A stretch of DNA of 51,009 nt from an uncultured Christensenella sp. (lineage in GTDB: Bacteria > Bacillota > Clostridia > Christensenellales > UBA1242), in assembly GCA_949296965.1 (NCBI GenBank), contig CASFQL010000022.1:1-51009 (forward strand), written 5' to 3'. Below the pieces are notes generated by a model, which saw nothing but the letters and a program-made list of their open reading frames with translations, did not search any database and had not been told where the DNA came from. This document shows positions 1 through 9,400 of this stretch, piece after piece (the stretch's first letter is position 1; each line of letters opens with the position of its first letter). The position numbers were made by a program, and so were the translations under genes.

Positions 1-1
1 A

Positions 2-85
2 GAATATATTGCGAACCAATTAAAAGAAGACAGAGAAATGGAACAAATGACAATATTTGAAAAAAACGATCCATTTAAAAAATAG
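2..85 (+). CDS. C-terminal end of an unidentified protein (partial)
   Basis: An open frame runs in from the left edge and stops at TAG 83-85. It gives a 27-residue, charged tail that ends in NDPFKK. The start and most of the gene lie outside the window. Too little remains to name a family. The stop is immediately followed by the nested inverted repeat at 87-158 and a rho-independent terminator, which is consistent with the end of a transcription unit. That the frame is really coding is inferred from its composition and from the downstream terminator. Confidence 0.5.
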   Translation, partial: EYIANQLKEDREMEQMTIFEKNDPFKK

Positions 86-86
86 G

Positions 87-158
87 AACGGGTTCGCAAT
101 AGGCAATGTTAGGCTATGCACGATTTCGTGCTGCCTATGAAATAGGGTTTTACCCGTT
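87..158. repeat. Nested three-tier inverted repeat
   Basis: Three pairs of arms nest inside one another: AACGGGT 87-93 with ACCCGTT 152-158, ATAGGCA 99-105 with TGCCTAT 132-138, and GCACGA 118-123 with TCGTGC 126-131. Together they can form one long interrupted hairpin. It is clearly more GC-rich than the surrounding sequence and starts right after a stop codon. There is no T-run directly after it; a separate terminator lies at 164-195. It might be a processing structure, a mobile-element end or a protein-binding palindrome; the sequence does not decide. Confidence 0.6.
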
Positions 159-163
159 ATATG

Positions 164-195
164 AAAAACCACCAGGTTCACTGGTGGATTTTTAT
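164..195 (+). terminator. Rho-independent terminator
   Basis: CCACCAG (169-175) pairs with CTGGTGG (181-187) around a GTTCA loop. An A-run precedes the stem and a T-rich run follows it. It most likely ends the transcript of the partial gene at the left edge. The stretch 196-383 after it is plain AT-rich sequence in which I see nothing further. Confidence 0.85.
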
Positions 196-383
196 TATTA
201 TATTTTTTATTTCTAACATTTTTGTATAATAATTTTTATTTTCAGTTCAAATTTAGTTTTTAAAAAAGATTACAAATCAAAATTTTTATAATAACTTTTA
301 AATGCTATTTGTAATGATTGTTTTGTTTCTTATTTAAGATAAATAAAAATTTTTATTTTTTTATTTATATTTTTATTTTTTAC

Positions 384-412
384 TTGTCATTTTGCACAAA
401 AAAACATATACT
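384..412 (+). promoter_or_regulatory. Sigma-70-type promoter of the thioredoxin reductase-like gene
   Basis: TTGTCA (384-389) and TATACT (407-412) are separated by 17 bases. Transcription would start near 419, leaving a short leader with AGGAG in front of the ATG at 436. Confidence 0.65.
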
Positions 413-435
413 ATAATAGATGTTTAGGAGAAAAA

Positions 436-1374
436 ATGGATAAAGTTTTTGATGTAATTATTATAGGTGGTGGTCCGGGTGGAATAACTGCTGGAATTTA
501 TGCTAAAAGGGCTGGATTAAATGTTGCCATAATTGAAAGAAATGTTCCGGGTGGAGCGATTTCAACAACTGCCGATGTTTCAAATTATACGGGGTTTAAA
601 AGTATTGATGGGGTAGAACTTGCAGGCAAAATGTTTGACCACGTAAGTAGTTTAAATATCCCTTTTATTTGGGACGAAGTAAAGAAAACTAAGTTAATAG
701 GTGATGAGAAGATTGTTGAATGTTATCAAGAAACTTATAAAGCAAAGGCGATTATAATTGCTATTGGTGCTTCTGTTAGGAAACTCAACCTTAAAAAAGA
801 AAGAGAACTTTTAGGCAAGGGTGTCAGTTATTGTGCTACTTGTGATGGTAATTTATATAAAGGTAAAGATGTCGCCCTTGTAGGTGGGGGAAATACTGCA
901 CTTGAAGATTGTTTATACCTTAGTAATATTGCTAGAAAGGTTTATCTAATTCACAGGAGAGATGAGTTTAGGGGGCAAGATATTTTAGTTAAGGAACTTG
1001 AAACAAAAAACAATGTTGAATTTGTATTAAATAGCACTGTTGAAGAAATAATAGGCGATAATAGAATTAATAGCATAAAGGTTTTAAATAAGATAAATAA
1101 TCAAACTTCAAATATTAATATAGATGCCTTATTTATTTGTATAGGTAGGGGCCCAGACACAGGAATGATAGATGAAGATGTAAAACTTAACGAAAAGGGT
1201 TATATCATCACCGATGAAAATATGAAAACAAATATTGATGGTGTATATGCAATAGGAGATATTAGGTGTTCGCCTTTAAAACAAATTTTATGTGCTTGTT
1301 CAGATGGAGCAATAGCAGCAACAAAAGCCTTTGAATATATAAAAACTAGTGCAAGAAAATTAAAATCAAATTAA
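436..1374 (+). CDS. trxB: Thioredoxin-disulfide reductase-like flavoprotein
   Basis: This 312-residue protein matches the bacterial low-molecular-weight thioredoxin reductase layout: NADPH to FAD to a redox disulfide to thioredoxin, in the cytoplasm. Visible motifs are GGGPGG (11-16) for FAD binding, the redox pair C133-A-T-C136 followed by DG, GGGNTA (150-155) with HRRDEFRG (173-180) for NADPH binding, and a C-terminal YAIGD (271-275) that contacts FAD. Length is normal for the family. AGGAG lies seven bases before the ATG. It has its own promoter and is monocistronic. A ferredoxin- or alkyl-hydroperoxide-linked relative cannot be excluded, but the CxxC placement favours TrxB. Confidence 0.9.
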   Translation: MDKVFDVIIIGGGPGGITAGIYAKRAGLNVAIIERNVPGGAISTTADVSNYTGFKSIDGVELAGKMFDHVSSLNIPFIWDEVKKTKLIGDEKIVECYQETYKAKAIIIAIGASVRKLNLKKERELLGKGVSYCATCDGNLYKGKDVALVGGGNTALEDCLYLSNIARKVYLIHRRDEFRGQDILVKELETKNNVEFVLNSTVEEIIGDNRINSIKVLNKINNQTSNINIDALFICIGRGPDTGMIDEDVKLNEKGYIITDENMKTNIDGVYAIGDIRCSPLKQILCACSDGAIAATKAFEYIKTSARKLKSN

Positions 1375-1754
1375 CAATTCCTTTTTGTATTGATTGATTG
1401 TATTAGAACCTATATATTTTTATAAAAAATAAAATGATAAAATGATTTTAAAGTAAAATATGTTTTATAAAAGTAATAAATCTTTAAATTAACTTATTGA
1501 GGGAAAGTTTATTTATAAATTATGCTATTATATTAATTTTTAACAACATAAAAATATTTTTAGTTTTTAATTAAGTGAAAAACTTTTTTTAATTTTGTTT
1601 GATATATGTATAAGATTTTGCAAATTATCTTAATAAACTTTAAAATTTTATTATATCATTGTCACTCAAAATAAGACTTTATTAAATAAAAAAGGGAATT
1701 TACTTAAATATATTTAGTTGTTAATAATAAATAAAAAATAAAAAGGGGACTATT
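1375..1754. other. AT-rich intergenic stretch
   Basis: These 380 bases between trxB and ung hold no open frame with a plausible start, no clear hairpin with a T-run and no convincing promoter. Only homopolymer-rich AT sequence is seen. Confidence 0.5.
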
Positions 1755-2429
1755 TTGTTTATTTTAAAAGGTGATTGGAGAGAAATTTTAAAAGATGAAT
1801 TTAAAAAAGAATATTTTATCTCTCTTATTAATTTTGTAAAAAACGAATATAATACAAAAACTATTTATCCAAAACAGGAAAATGTTTTTAATGCATTGAA
1901 TTTGACTAGTTATAAAGATGTTAGAGTGGTGTTACTAGGACAAGACCCTTACATAAATGAAGGACAAGCCCACGGACTTTGTTTTTCTGTCGAAAGTGGA
2001 CTTTATCCACCAAGTTTAAAAAATGTTTTTAAGGAAATCCACTCAGAACTTGGTTGTTATATTCCTTCAAATAATGGGAATTTAACTAAGTGGGCAAATC
2101 AGGGAGTTTTGCTTTTAAACACAATTTTGACAGTCGAGAAAGGTAAAAGTTTAAGTCATAAAGATAAGGGGTGGGAGATTTTTACCCACGAAATTTTAAA
2201 AAAAATTGCCGAGAAAAAAACTCCTGTGGTATTCATATTATGGGGAAATTGGGCTAAAAATGCTCTTAATGGAATTAATTTAAAAGGTCATTATGTTTTA
2301 ACTAGCACACACCCAAGCCCTTTTTCTGCAAATTATGGTTTTTTTGGTTGTGGACATTTTAAGAAATGCAATCAAATTTTAACATCTCTCAATCAAAAAC
2401 CAATAGATTGGCAAATAGAAGAAAAATAA
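1755..2429 (+). CDS. ung: Uracil-DNA glycosylase, family 1
   Basis: The enzyme removes uracil from DNA to start base-excision repair. The 224 residues contain the water-activating motif GQDPY (62-66, catalytic D64), the uracil-pocket segment GLCFSV (74-79), LLLNTILTV (119-127) and the DNA-intercalating HPSPFS loop (186-191, H186), all in family-1 order and spacing. Translation starts at a TTG at 1755: AAAGGGG (1742-1748) sits six bases upstream and no in-frame ATG lies near it. Full length, with no sign of damage. Confidence 0.95.
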   Translation: MFILKGDWREILKDEFKKEYFISLINFVKNEYNTKTIYPKQENVFNALNLTSYKDVRVVLLGQDPYINEGQAHGLCFSVESGLYPPSLKNVFKEIHSELGCYIPSNNGNLTKWANQGVLLLNTILTVEKGKSLSHKDKGWEIFTHEILKKIAEKKTPVVFILWGNWAKNALNGINLKGHYVLTSTHPSPFSANYGFFGCGHFKKCNQILTSLNQKPIDWQIEEK

Positions 2430-2739
2430 TTTTTATAATTTGATAGAAAACGAAATATGCTAGCGAAATTTAACAATAAAATTTAATAGTAAATTTAACA
2501 ATAAATTAAGATTTAAACAAGATTTAATATTAAAATTTAACAATATAATTTGAATAAGATTTGGAAATAAAATTTGGAAAAAGATTTGATAACAATATAT
2601 AATACAATATATAATAACAATATTTAATAACAATACAACAAAATTAATGATAATAACAATAAAAAATGAAATTTGCAAATACATAGAAAATGAAATTTGA
2701 TAAAAATAATAAAAACAAAATTGCTTTTGGAGAATTTTA
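2430..2739. repeat. Degenerate AT repeat region
   Basis: Between ung and the next gene the sequence repeats variants of AAATTTAACAATA and AAGATTTGG/AAGATTTGA for about 250 bases. The copies are imperfect and out of step, so I cannot define one unit. The long minus-strand open frames across it encode only Leu/Ile/Asn/Phe runs and are not genes. Confidence 0.4.
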
Positions 2740-4197
2740 ATGGAACAGACAATAAATTTATCAGATAAACAAAAATTATATGAAAAAATAAAGTGGTTTT
2801 TAAATAGTAACTATGCACTTTTATTAATTGCGCTTGTCATACCAATATGTTGGGCGATTGAGTTCCCATATATTTCAATAATTTTGTTGTCTGCTTTTAT
2901 CATATGTGTTTTTATCTTTTGTAAGGATAATCCAAAAGCCTTTATTTTACCTATAATTTCATTTTCTTATGTCCTAAATACTTTCTTTTTTGGAATTGAT
3001 GTAACTCACTTTTTTGCACTTGGTTTCATATTAATATTTTTAACTTGTCTTATTGTTTATGTTATAAGACAGGTCTATGTTTACAAAAAAACAGTTAGGC
3101 GTGGGGAAATGTTTTTACCTTTTATTTTGCTAGGTGTTGGCAACTTATTTGCGGGTTTAATAGGTAATTTTCATATCTTAGCATTTTTATGTGTCGCCTT
3201 TTTTAGTTTTGTTGTTTATGCTGTCTATTGGTTTTGTATTAATTTTTTAAAAGATATTAAAAAATATTTTGCATACTGTCTAGTTTATTTAAGTTTAATA
3301 ATTTGCTTAGAAATTTTGTTTGCCTATTTACAATCAGATGATATAATTCTTGCTTTTACTAATAAGACAATTAGGGTTGGTATTGGGGAGATTAATACTG
3401 CTGCAATTTTTATGCTTACAGGAGTTTGTGCTAGTTTTTATCTTGCACAAGATGCAAAAAAAGATTATCTATATGTTTTACTTGCATTTGTAATTGATAT
3501 TTTCATATTTTTAACTTATAGTAGAATTACAATTCTAATAGCAGGAATAATATCAGTAGTATATTTTTGTTTTATTTTTAAAAAATCTACTAATAAGAAA
3601 ATTTTTAAAACAATAATTGCATGTGTTTTATCAGTTAGTGTAATTTTGTTAATTGTTTTTTTTGACAAATTTCTTTCATTAATTTCATACTATCTAAAAG
3701 TTGGAATTGGCTCAAATGGAAGGCAAACTCTTTGGCCTTGGTGTTTAACAAAATTTTTACAATATCCATTATTTGGTATGGGGTATTATTCAACTGATTC
3801 GATTGCTTCTTCTGTTGATATCCCGGGTTTAATTTATGTTATGGATGGGTTTATAGTAAATGCTCACAATGTTTTCCTTGAAATTCTTTGTGCTATTGGG
3901 ATATTTGGTCTTATTTGTTGTATACCTTTTTACGCAAAAAAATATAGTATGACTTTTAAGAATTTTAATCAAACAAAATTGTTTGTTCTAATGACATTTA
4001 TTTGTGGTTTTTTGTCGTCTTGTTTTGATCCAACTCCAACACTTAATCCTTTTTATGTAGTTCTTAATTTAGTTTTGATTAGTATAGCAGAAATGGACAA
4101 TAAAGAAACAGAGAATAATAGTGTAACTAATTTTTCACCTGAAAACAAAATTCCATTAACTACAAAAGAAGCAAAAAAACATATTAAAAGTAATTAA
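2740..4197 (+). CDS. Polytopic membrane protein of the Wzy_C / O-antigen ligase type
   Basis: The 485-residue protein has about ten to twelve hydrophobic segments from residue 24 to 452 and a short hydrophilic tail. A long extracytoplasmic loop holds GSNGRQTLW (324-332) and ends with NAHNVFLEILCAIGIFGL (374-391), the HN-x-L-x-G-x-GL signature of O-antigen ligases and related glycan polymerases; R328 fits the conserved loop arginine. Such proteins transfer or polymerise lipid-linked glycans at the outer face of the membrane, so a role in a surface or teichoic-type polymer is inferred. GGAGA lies before the ATG. No other glycan gene is adjacent, so the substrate is unknown. Confidence 0.75.
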   Translation: MEQTINLSDKQKLYEKIKWFLNSNYALLLIALVIPICWAIEFPYISIILLSAFIICVFIFCKDNPKAFILPIISFSYVLNTFFFGIDVTHFFALGFILIFLTCLIVYVIRQVYVYKKTVRRGEMFLPFILLGVGNLFAGLIGNFHILAFLCVAFFSFVVYAVYWFCINFLKDIKKYFAYCLVYLSLIICLEILFAYLQSDDIILAFTNKTIRVGIGEINTAAIFMLTGVCASFYLAQDAKKDYLYVLLAFVIDIFIFLTYSRITILIAGIISVVYFCFIFKKSTNKKIFKTIIACVLSVSVILLIVFFDKFLSLISYYLKVGIGSNGRQTLWPWCLTKFLQYPLFGMGYYSTDSIASSVDIPGLIYVMDGFIVNAHNVFLEILCAIGIFGLICCIPFYAKKYSMTFKNFNQTKLFVLMTFICGFLSSCFDPTPTLNPFYVVLNLVLISIAEMDNKETENNSVTNFSPENKIPLTTKEAKKHIKSN

Positions 4198-4290
4198 TAA
4201 AAAGTGTCTAGTATTGACAAATTTGTTTAACAACTTTTTTGTTTGAATGTAAAATTTTTTATTTAGGTATAAAACTTTATAACATAAAAA

Positions 4291-4489
4291 CAAGACTTTT
4301 TAAGACAAAAATAGCACTTTTTAACACAAAGGCAAGACTTTTAAGAAACAAGACTTTCTAACACAAGGGTAAGACTTTCTAACACAAGGGTAAGACTTTC
4401 TAACACAAGGGTAAGACTTTTTAACACAAAGGTAAGACTTTTAAGAAACAAGACTTTCTAACACAAGAACAAGACTTTTAACACAATAA
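4291..4489. repeat. Tandem array of a 21-bp unit
   Basis: About nine units of AAGACTTTCTAACACAAGGGT or close variants run head to tail. Three identical 21-base units lie at 4350-4412. A 16-base short form, AAGACTTTTAAGAAAC, occurs at 4334-4349 and again exactly 100 bases later at 4434-4449, so a larger block seems to have been duplicated. There are no spacers, so it is not a CRISPR array. It lies between the membrane-protein gene and the convergent SRP RNA. Confidence 0.9.
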
Positions 4490-4571
4490 TAAATATTTTA
4501 TATATGGAGTTATAGAATTTTCTAACTAATATAAATGTTAGACTAGTAGAGTAGTAACAATGAAATAAAAA

Positions 4572-4600
4572 TAAAAAAGGCTAGGTAAAACCTAGTCTAA
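4572..4600 (-). terminator. Terminator of the SRP RNA gene
   Basis: Read on the minus strand, CTAGG (4595-4591) pairs with CCTAG (4585-4581) around TTTTA, followed directly by a run of T. It ends transcription just after the SRP RNA. Confidence 0.8.
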
Positions 4601-4607
4601 AATTTTG

Positions 4608-4880
4608 GTAGGAAGTGCAACTTGCTTTGAAACAACTTGTCAAATAGTTTGATATAAACTTGGCTCGGTTAAAGCTACCTTGTGGCACACTATTAGGTCC
4701 ATTTAATGCTGCTACCGTCAGGTCCTGACATGGTTCGTGGTTAACAGTTGCACAAGACCTTAACTTCATCGCCAAAATTCACACCGCTTGTTTAACAAAA
4801 TTGCCCCGAGGCAAATATTCAACTCTACTGTAGTGGATTGTAGATACAGGGCACCACTAGCTCCCCGCCTAGCACTTCCT
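4608..4880 (-). ncRNA. ffs: Signal recognition particle RNA, large bacterial type
   Basis: The minus-strand transcript begins AGGAAGTGCTAGGCGGGGAG, the Alu-domain start of Bacillus-type scRNA (GUGCUAGGCGGGGAG, then UGCCCUGUA). It contains the Ffh-binding domain at 4731-4706 (GTCAGG and GGTAGCAGC on the two sides of the apical stem) and ends in GCACTTCCT, which pairs with the 5' end. The apical stem ACC/GGU is closed by UGAC rather than GGAA. About 270 nt, as for Gram-positive SRP RNAs with an Alu domain. A promoter lies directly upstream and a terminator directly downstream. The RNA works with Ffh in co-translational membrane targeting. Confidence 0.95.
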
Positions 4881-4887
4881 ATGAAAG

Positions 4888-4916
4888 AGTATATAATAAA
4901 TACAAAAAAAATGCAA
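4888..4916 (-). promoter_or_regulatory. Promoter of the SRP RNA gene
   Basis: On the minus strand TTGCAT (4916-4911) and TATACT (4893-4888) are 17 bases apart. The predicted start near 4881 coincides with the first base of the SRP RNA fold, which supports both calls. Confidence 0.85.
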
Positions 4917-4995
4917 TAATATTAAATAGAAATTGTATATTTGTTTTGATTTTTTGATAAAATATGTTAAAATTTTTTACAATTTGGAGAATTTT

Positions 4996-5733
4996 ATGAG
5001 TAATAAAACAATAAGTAAATCAAATGCGGAGAGATTTATTTCTGCATATAATCAAATAGACCATTCGCTAAGAACTATTTATGGATTTAAAAGAAGTATT
5101 AGTTATGCTGATTTAATTAGAAAGGCTGTCCCTTTAAACAGTGTTGTAAGAAAGTTTGAAGATGAATTAATTGATTATGGTAGACTTAGAAATTCCATTG
5201 TTCACAAAACAAATCCAAATTATGTTATTGCTGAGCCCCATATTGAAGTAGTTGAAGATTTTGAAAAGATTGCAAAAATTATTTCTACTCCACCAACTGC
5301 ATACGATAAAGTTTGTAAAAAAGATGTCATAACTTGTAGAAGTGATATTAATATAAAAAATTTGCTTGAATTAATGGTAAAATATGGCTATAAGAACATT
5401 CCTATTTTTGAAGATAATACTTTAAAAGGCGTTGTAATTGGAGCAAGTTTATTAGACAATTTTGGAAACTGTTTACTTAATAATGTTAACCTTGATGAAT
5501 TTTCTAGGTCCACAGCTGCAATAGAGGTTGCAACATTTTTACATGAAAATAGTTACTTTACAATTTGTGATAAAAGACTTACAATAGAAAAAGCATTAAA
5601 TTATTTTTATTTAAATAGAAAATTACAGATGATTATTATTACAGAAAAGGGCACTTCCTTTGAACCACTTCTTGGGGTAATAACCATTGCGGATATTTTA
5701 GATATGAATGCTATAATTGAAAATTATCAATAA
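4996..5733 (+). CDS. Tandem CBS-domain protein with a HEPN-like N-terminus
   Basis: The chosen start is the ATG at 4996, with GGAGA just upstream; a longer frame from 4933 would have no ribosome site. The 245 residues divide into a helical N-terminal part (about 1-98) and two CBS repeats (about 100-153 and 185-237). CBS pairs bind adenine nucleotides or related ligands. The N-terminal part contains RLRNSIVH, where R65-NSIV-H70 fits the R-x4-H pattern of HEPN domains, many of which are RNases or nucleotidyl-transfer targets. A ligand-gated HEPN protein is an inference; the motif is short and could be chance. It is followed ten bases later by a membrane-protein gene, probably co-transcribed. 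Confidence 0.75.
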   Translation: MSNKTISKSNAERFISAYNQIDHSLRTIYGFKRSISYADLIRKAVPLNSVVRKFEDELIDYGRLRNSIVHKTNPNYVIAEPHIEVVEDFEKIAKIISTPPTAYDKVCKKDVITCRSDINIKNLLELMVKYGYKNIPIFEDNTLKGVVIGASLLDNFGNCLLNNVNLDEFSRSTAAIEVATFLHENSYFTICDKRLTIEKALNYFYLNRKLQMIIITEKGTSFEPLLGVITIADILDMNAIIENYQ

Positions 5734-5743
5734 GAGGTATATT

Positions 5744-6262
5744 ATGATTAAGGCAAATACAGTTTATACAAAGGAAACTCTAAACGATTTTGTTTCGTTT
5801 GCGTTAAAGAAAAACAAAACTTTTATAATTATTTATGTTTGTGCTTTTATTATTTTGTTAGCATCAATTTTTATGTTTATTATGGGAGATATATTTTATG
5901 GTGTTATGTATTTACTTTTCGCACTCTTTTTTTCGTCATATCAACTAATTTTGTCGGTTGTAACAAGAAAGAAAGTTGCAATGTCAATAGGCTGTTATGA
6001 TGAGTTTGAGTTTGGTGAAGATAAGTTTAAAATTATTTCATATTCTCAAAAAGGGGAAGAAAAATCTACAATAACTAAAAAATATGATGAGATTTTTAAA
6101 ACCTATCAAAATAAAGATTATTTCTATATATTTATAGATAAAATAAATGCTTTTATTATCACTAAAAAAGACTTTAAAGAGCTTGAAAAATTTGATGAAC
6201 TCATATCATTTGTTAACTCAAAAAATGCTAAAAAAGAAACACCTGATATGCTTAAAAGTTAA
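5744..6262 (+). CDS. YcxB-like membrane protein
   Basis: Start ATG 5744 has GAGG at 5734-5737, overlapping the stop of the preceding gene; the longer frame from 5717 lacks a site. The 172-residue product has a short N-terminal soluble part, two adjacent membrane helices (about residues 29-72) and a C-terminal soluble domain with alternating strands, ending in KKDFKELEKFDELISFV. This resembles the YcxB family, whose members have two helices and a C-terminal PH-like domain. Function is unknown. It probably shares a transcript with the CBS protein. Confidence 0.55.
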   Translation: MIKANTVYTKETLNDFVSFALKKNKTFIIIYVCAFIILLASIFMFIMGDIFYGVMYLLFALFFSSYQLILSVVTRKKVAMSIGCYDEFEFGEDKFKIISYSQKGEEKSTITKKYDEIFKTYQNKDYFYIFIDKINAFIITKKDFKELEKFDELISFVNSKNAKKETPDMLKS

Positions 6263-6461
6263 ACATTTTATTATGTAATTTAAAAGTTAGTGTTTATTAG
6301 TTTTTTTGAAATTAAAAAGTAATGTTAAGTTAAATTTTAATTCACTTTTAAATATGAAACTTATAAAAAAACCTTGAATAAATTTTAAAAATCTTATAAA
6401 ATAAACAAAGTATTTTATATTTTGTTTATTATTTTATTAAGTGTGTGTTTGGGAGAAAAAA

Positions 6462-9400
6462 ATGAAAAAAGAAAATGCAAAACCTGATTTTATAGAAATA
6501 GAAAAAAAGATGCTCGATTTTTGGAAAGATAACGAGTGTTTTAAAAAATTGGTCGAAAAAAATAAAAATAATCCAAGATTTAAGTTTTTAGATGGCCCTA
6601 TTACTGCAAATAATAGATGTGGTGTCCACCATATTTGGGGAAGAACATTGAAAGACATCACAATAAAATATAATGCTTTGAAAGGAAAAGATTGCCAATA
6701 TCAAAACGGCTTTGATGCACAGGGAATGTGGGTAGAAGTTAATGTAGAAAAAGAACTTGGTCTTAATGGTAAGCCTGAAATTTTGAAATATGGTATTGCT
6801 AACTTTACTAATAAATGTATGGAGAGAGTTAACTATTTTGCTAGTGAAATCACAAGACAAAGCATTCGTATGGGACAATGGATGGATTGGGAACATAGTT
6901 ATTTTACTAACTCAGATAACAATATACTTTCGATTTGGCACTTCTTAAAAAAATGTAATGAAAAAGGTTACATAATTAAAAAGAATAGACCAATGGCTTG
7001 GTGTCCTAGATGTGGGACAAGTCTTTCTGAGCACGAAATGACAGGCAGTTACCACGATGTAACTCATACTGCAATCTTTGTTAAATTTCCTGTTGTTAAT
7101 AAAGATTTTAAAATTCTTGCTTGGACTACAACTCCTTGGACACTATGTGCTAATGTTGCTCTTGCGGTAAATCCTAAATTTGATTATGTTAAAATTAAAT
7201 TATTAGAAACAAATGATATTGTAGTTTTATGTAAAGACTGCTTAAAAGTTGTTAAGGAAAAATATGAGATTTTGGATACATTTAAGGGAGATAAACTTGT
7301 TGGACTAGAATATGAAACTTGTTTCCCGGAACTTGTTGAACAAAATTTTACTCATAAAGTTTTACCTTGGGACGAAGTTGACTCAACAGAGGGCAGCGGT
7401 GTTGTTCATATAGCACCTGGTTGCGGGGCGGAAGACTTTGAACTTGGTAAAAAATATAATCTAAAAGAACTCTGTCCTATTGATGAGCAGGGTGTTATGC
7501 TTGAAACAACGGGTTTCTTAAAAGGCAAAAAGACAACTGATGTTGTTGACCTTGTTGTAAATAGATTAAAAGAAGACAATAAACTTTATTATGCTCATAA
7601 GTATACTCATAGTTATCCTTATTGTTGGAGATGCAAGACTGACCTTGTTTACAAACTAATTTCAACTTGGTATATTGCACTCGACGAATTAAGACCACAG
7701 TTGCTAAAAGCCATTGAAGATGTCGAATTCCAACCAGAATATGGCAGAAAAAGAATGACAGATTGGCTTAACAATATGGGCGATTGGAATATTTCTCGTA
7801 GCAGATTTTATGGATTACCTTTACCATTTTATGTATGTGAAAAATGCGGTAAGGTCCATGTTGTAGGTAGCCTTGAAGAACTTGCAAAGTTGGCAGTAAA
7901 TCCACAAGAAATTGCTAAAATTCCACATCTTCATAGACCTTATATTGATAATGTTAGAATTCGTTGTCAAAATTGTGGGGCAGAAGTTGAAAGGATTAAA
8001 GAAGTTGGCGATTGCTGGCTTGACGCAGGTATTACTCCTTTTAGCACAAAGAAATATTTTGAGGATAAAAAATATTTTGAGGCAAATTTCCCAAGCGATT
8101 ATGTTTGTGAAATGGTAGAACAAATAAAACTTTGGTTTTATTCAATGCTAGTTATGAGTGTTGTCTTAACAGGCAAAGCTCCTTATAAAAAAATTGTAAC
8201 TCATCAATATGTAAAAGATGAAAATGGAGAAGAATTCCATAAGAGTGGTGGAAATACACTTGAATGTGATATGGTAGCAGATAAAGTTGGTGCGGATACG
8301 ATTAGGTATTTGTATGGTGGAGCAAATATAACAAATGATATGCGTTTTGGGTATTCGCTTACTAGCGAAGCAAGAAGAAAGTTGATGAACTTTTGGAATG
8401 CCTACATTTTCTATAACACATATGCCTGTATTGATAACCCTGATGTTGAAAACTTTAAGCCAGATTTTAAAAATCTTTGCCCAACAGATAGGTGGCTACT
8501 TGAAAAATTAAATTCATTTGTAACAAATGCAGACAATTATTATGCAGAACAAAAAAGTTATTTGCTCGTCAAAGAGTTTGAAGAATTTGTTGATGATTTG
8601 ACTAACTTTTATATTAGAGTAAACCGTAGAAGATTTTGGAAAAGTGATAATAAAAAAGACCAGTTGACTGCTTATTGGTGCTTATATAATACATTAAAGT
8701 CAATGGTTATAGTTATGGCTCCTATTATACCATTTATGACTGATTATATTTGGCAAAATCTAGTTAGAGAGAGTGAAAAGTCTGCTCCAATTAGTGTAAT
8801 GCTAAGTTCTTTCCCACAAGCAATTAAAGAAATTACTCAAACTTCAATAGTTGATGAAGTAAACTATGTTAGACAAATAATTGCAACGGTTTTAAGACTA
8901 AGAAATGAGAAGTCTTTAAAAATAAAGCAACCTTTAAAAACTTTATATATCGTTGCAGGTGAAGAAATTAAGAAAGCGGTCAAAGATTTTGAAAGTATTG
9001 TAAAGGAAGAACTTAATATTAAGAACATTCAGTTTGAAAATAATACAGAAAAGTTTAATACTTCTTTCTTGTCAGTTAACTTTAAAACAGCAGGAGCAGT
9101 CCTTAAAAAAGATGTTCAAGTTTTAAAAGATTATATGAATAGCCTTAGCCTTTCTCAAATGAATGATATGATTATGCAATATAAAGAAGGAAAGGTAAAG
9201 ACTGAAAGATTTGGAGAACTTGATAGTTCAATCTTTATTTTAAACTATAAGGCAAAAGACGAATTTGTAATCTCAACAGAAAATAATATAACTACTGTCC
9301 TTGATACAACACTTGATGATGATTTAATGCTTGAAGGAGCATATAGAGAACTCGTTAGAACTGCACAAGTATTAAGGAAAGAAGCAGATTTTGATATTGA

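Noticed and set aside
2460..2818. Two minus-strand open frames of Leu/Ile/Phe-rich composition
   Set aside because: Produced by the degenerate AT repeat; no ribosome site and low-complexity translation.
4291..4489. Possible CRISPR array
   Set aside because: Units abut without spacers and no cas gene is present.
4581..4775. 64-codon minus-strand open frame
   Set aside because: It lies wholly inside the SRP RNA and its terminator; conserved RNA motifs explain the sequence.
6263..6461. T-box leader for the IleRS-like gene
   Set aside because: No GGTGG-type T-box sequence, specifier stem or terminator is visible.
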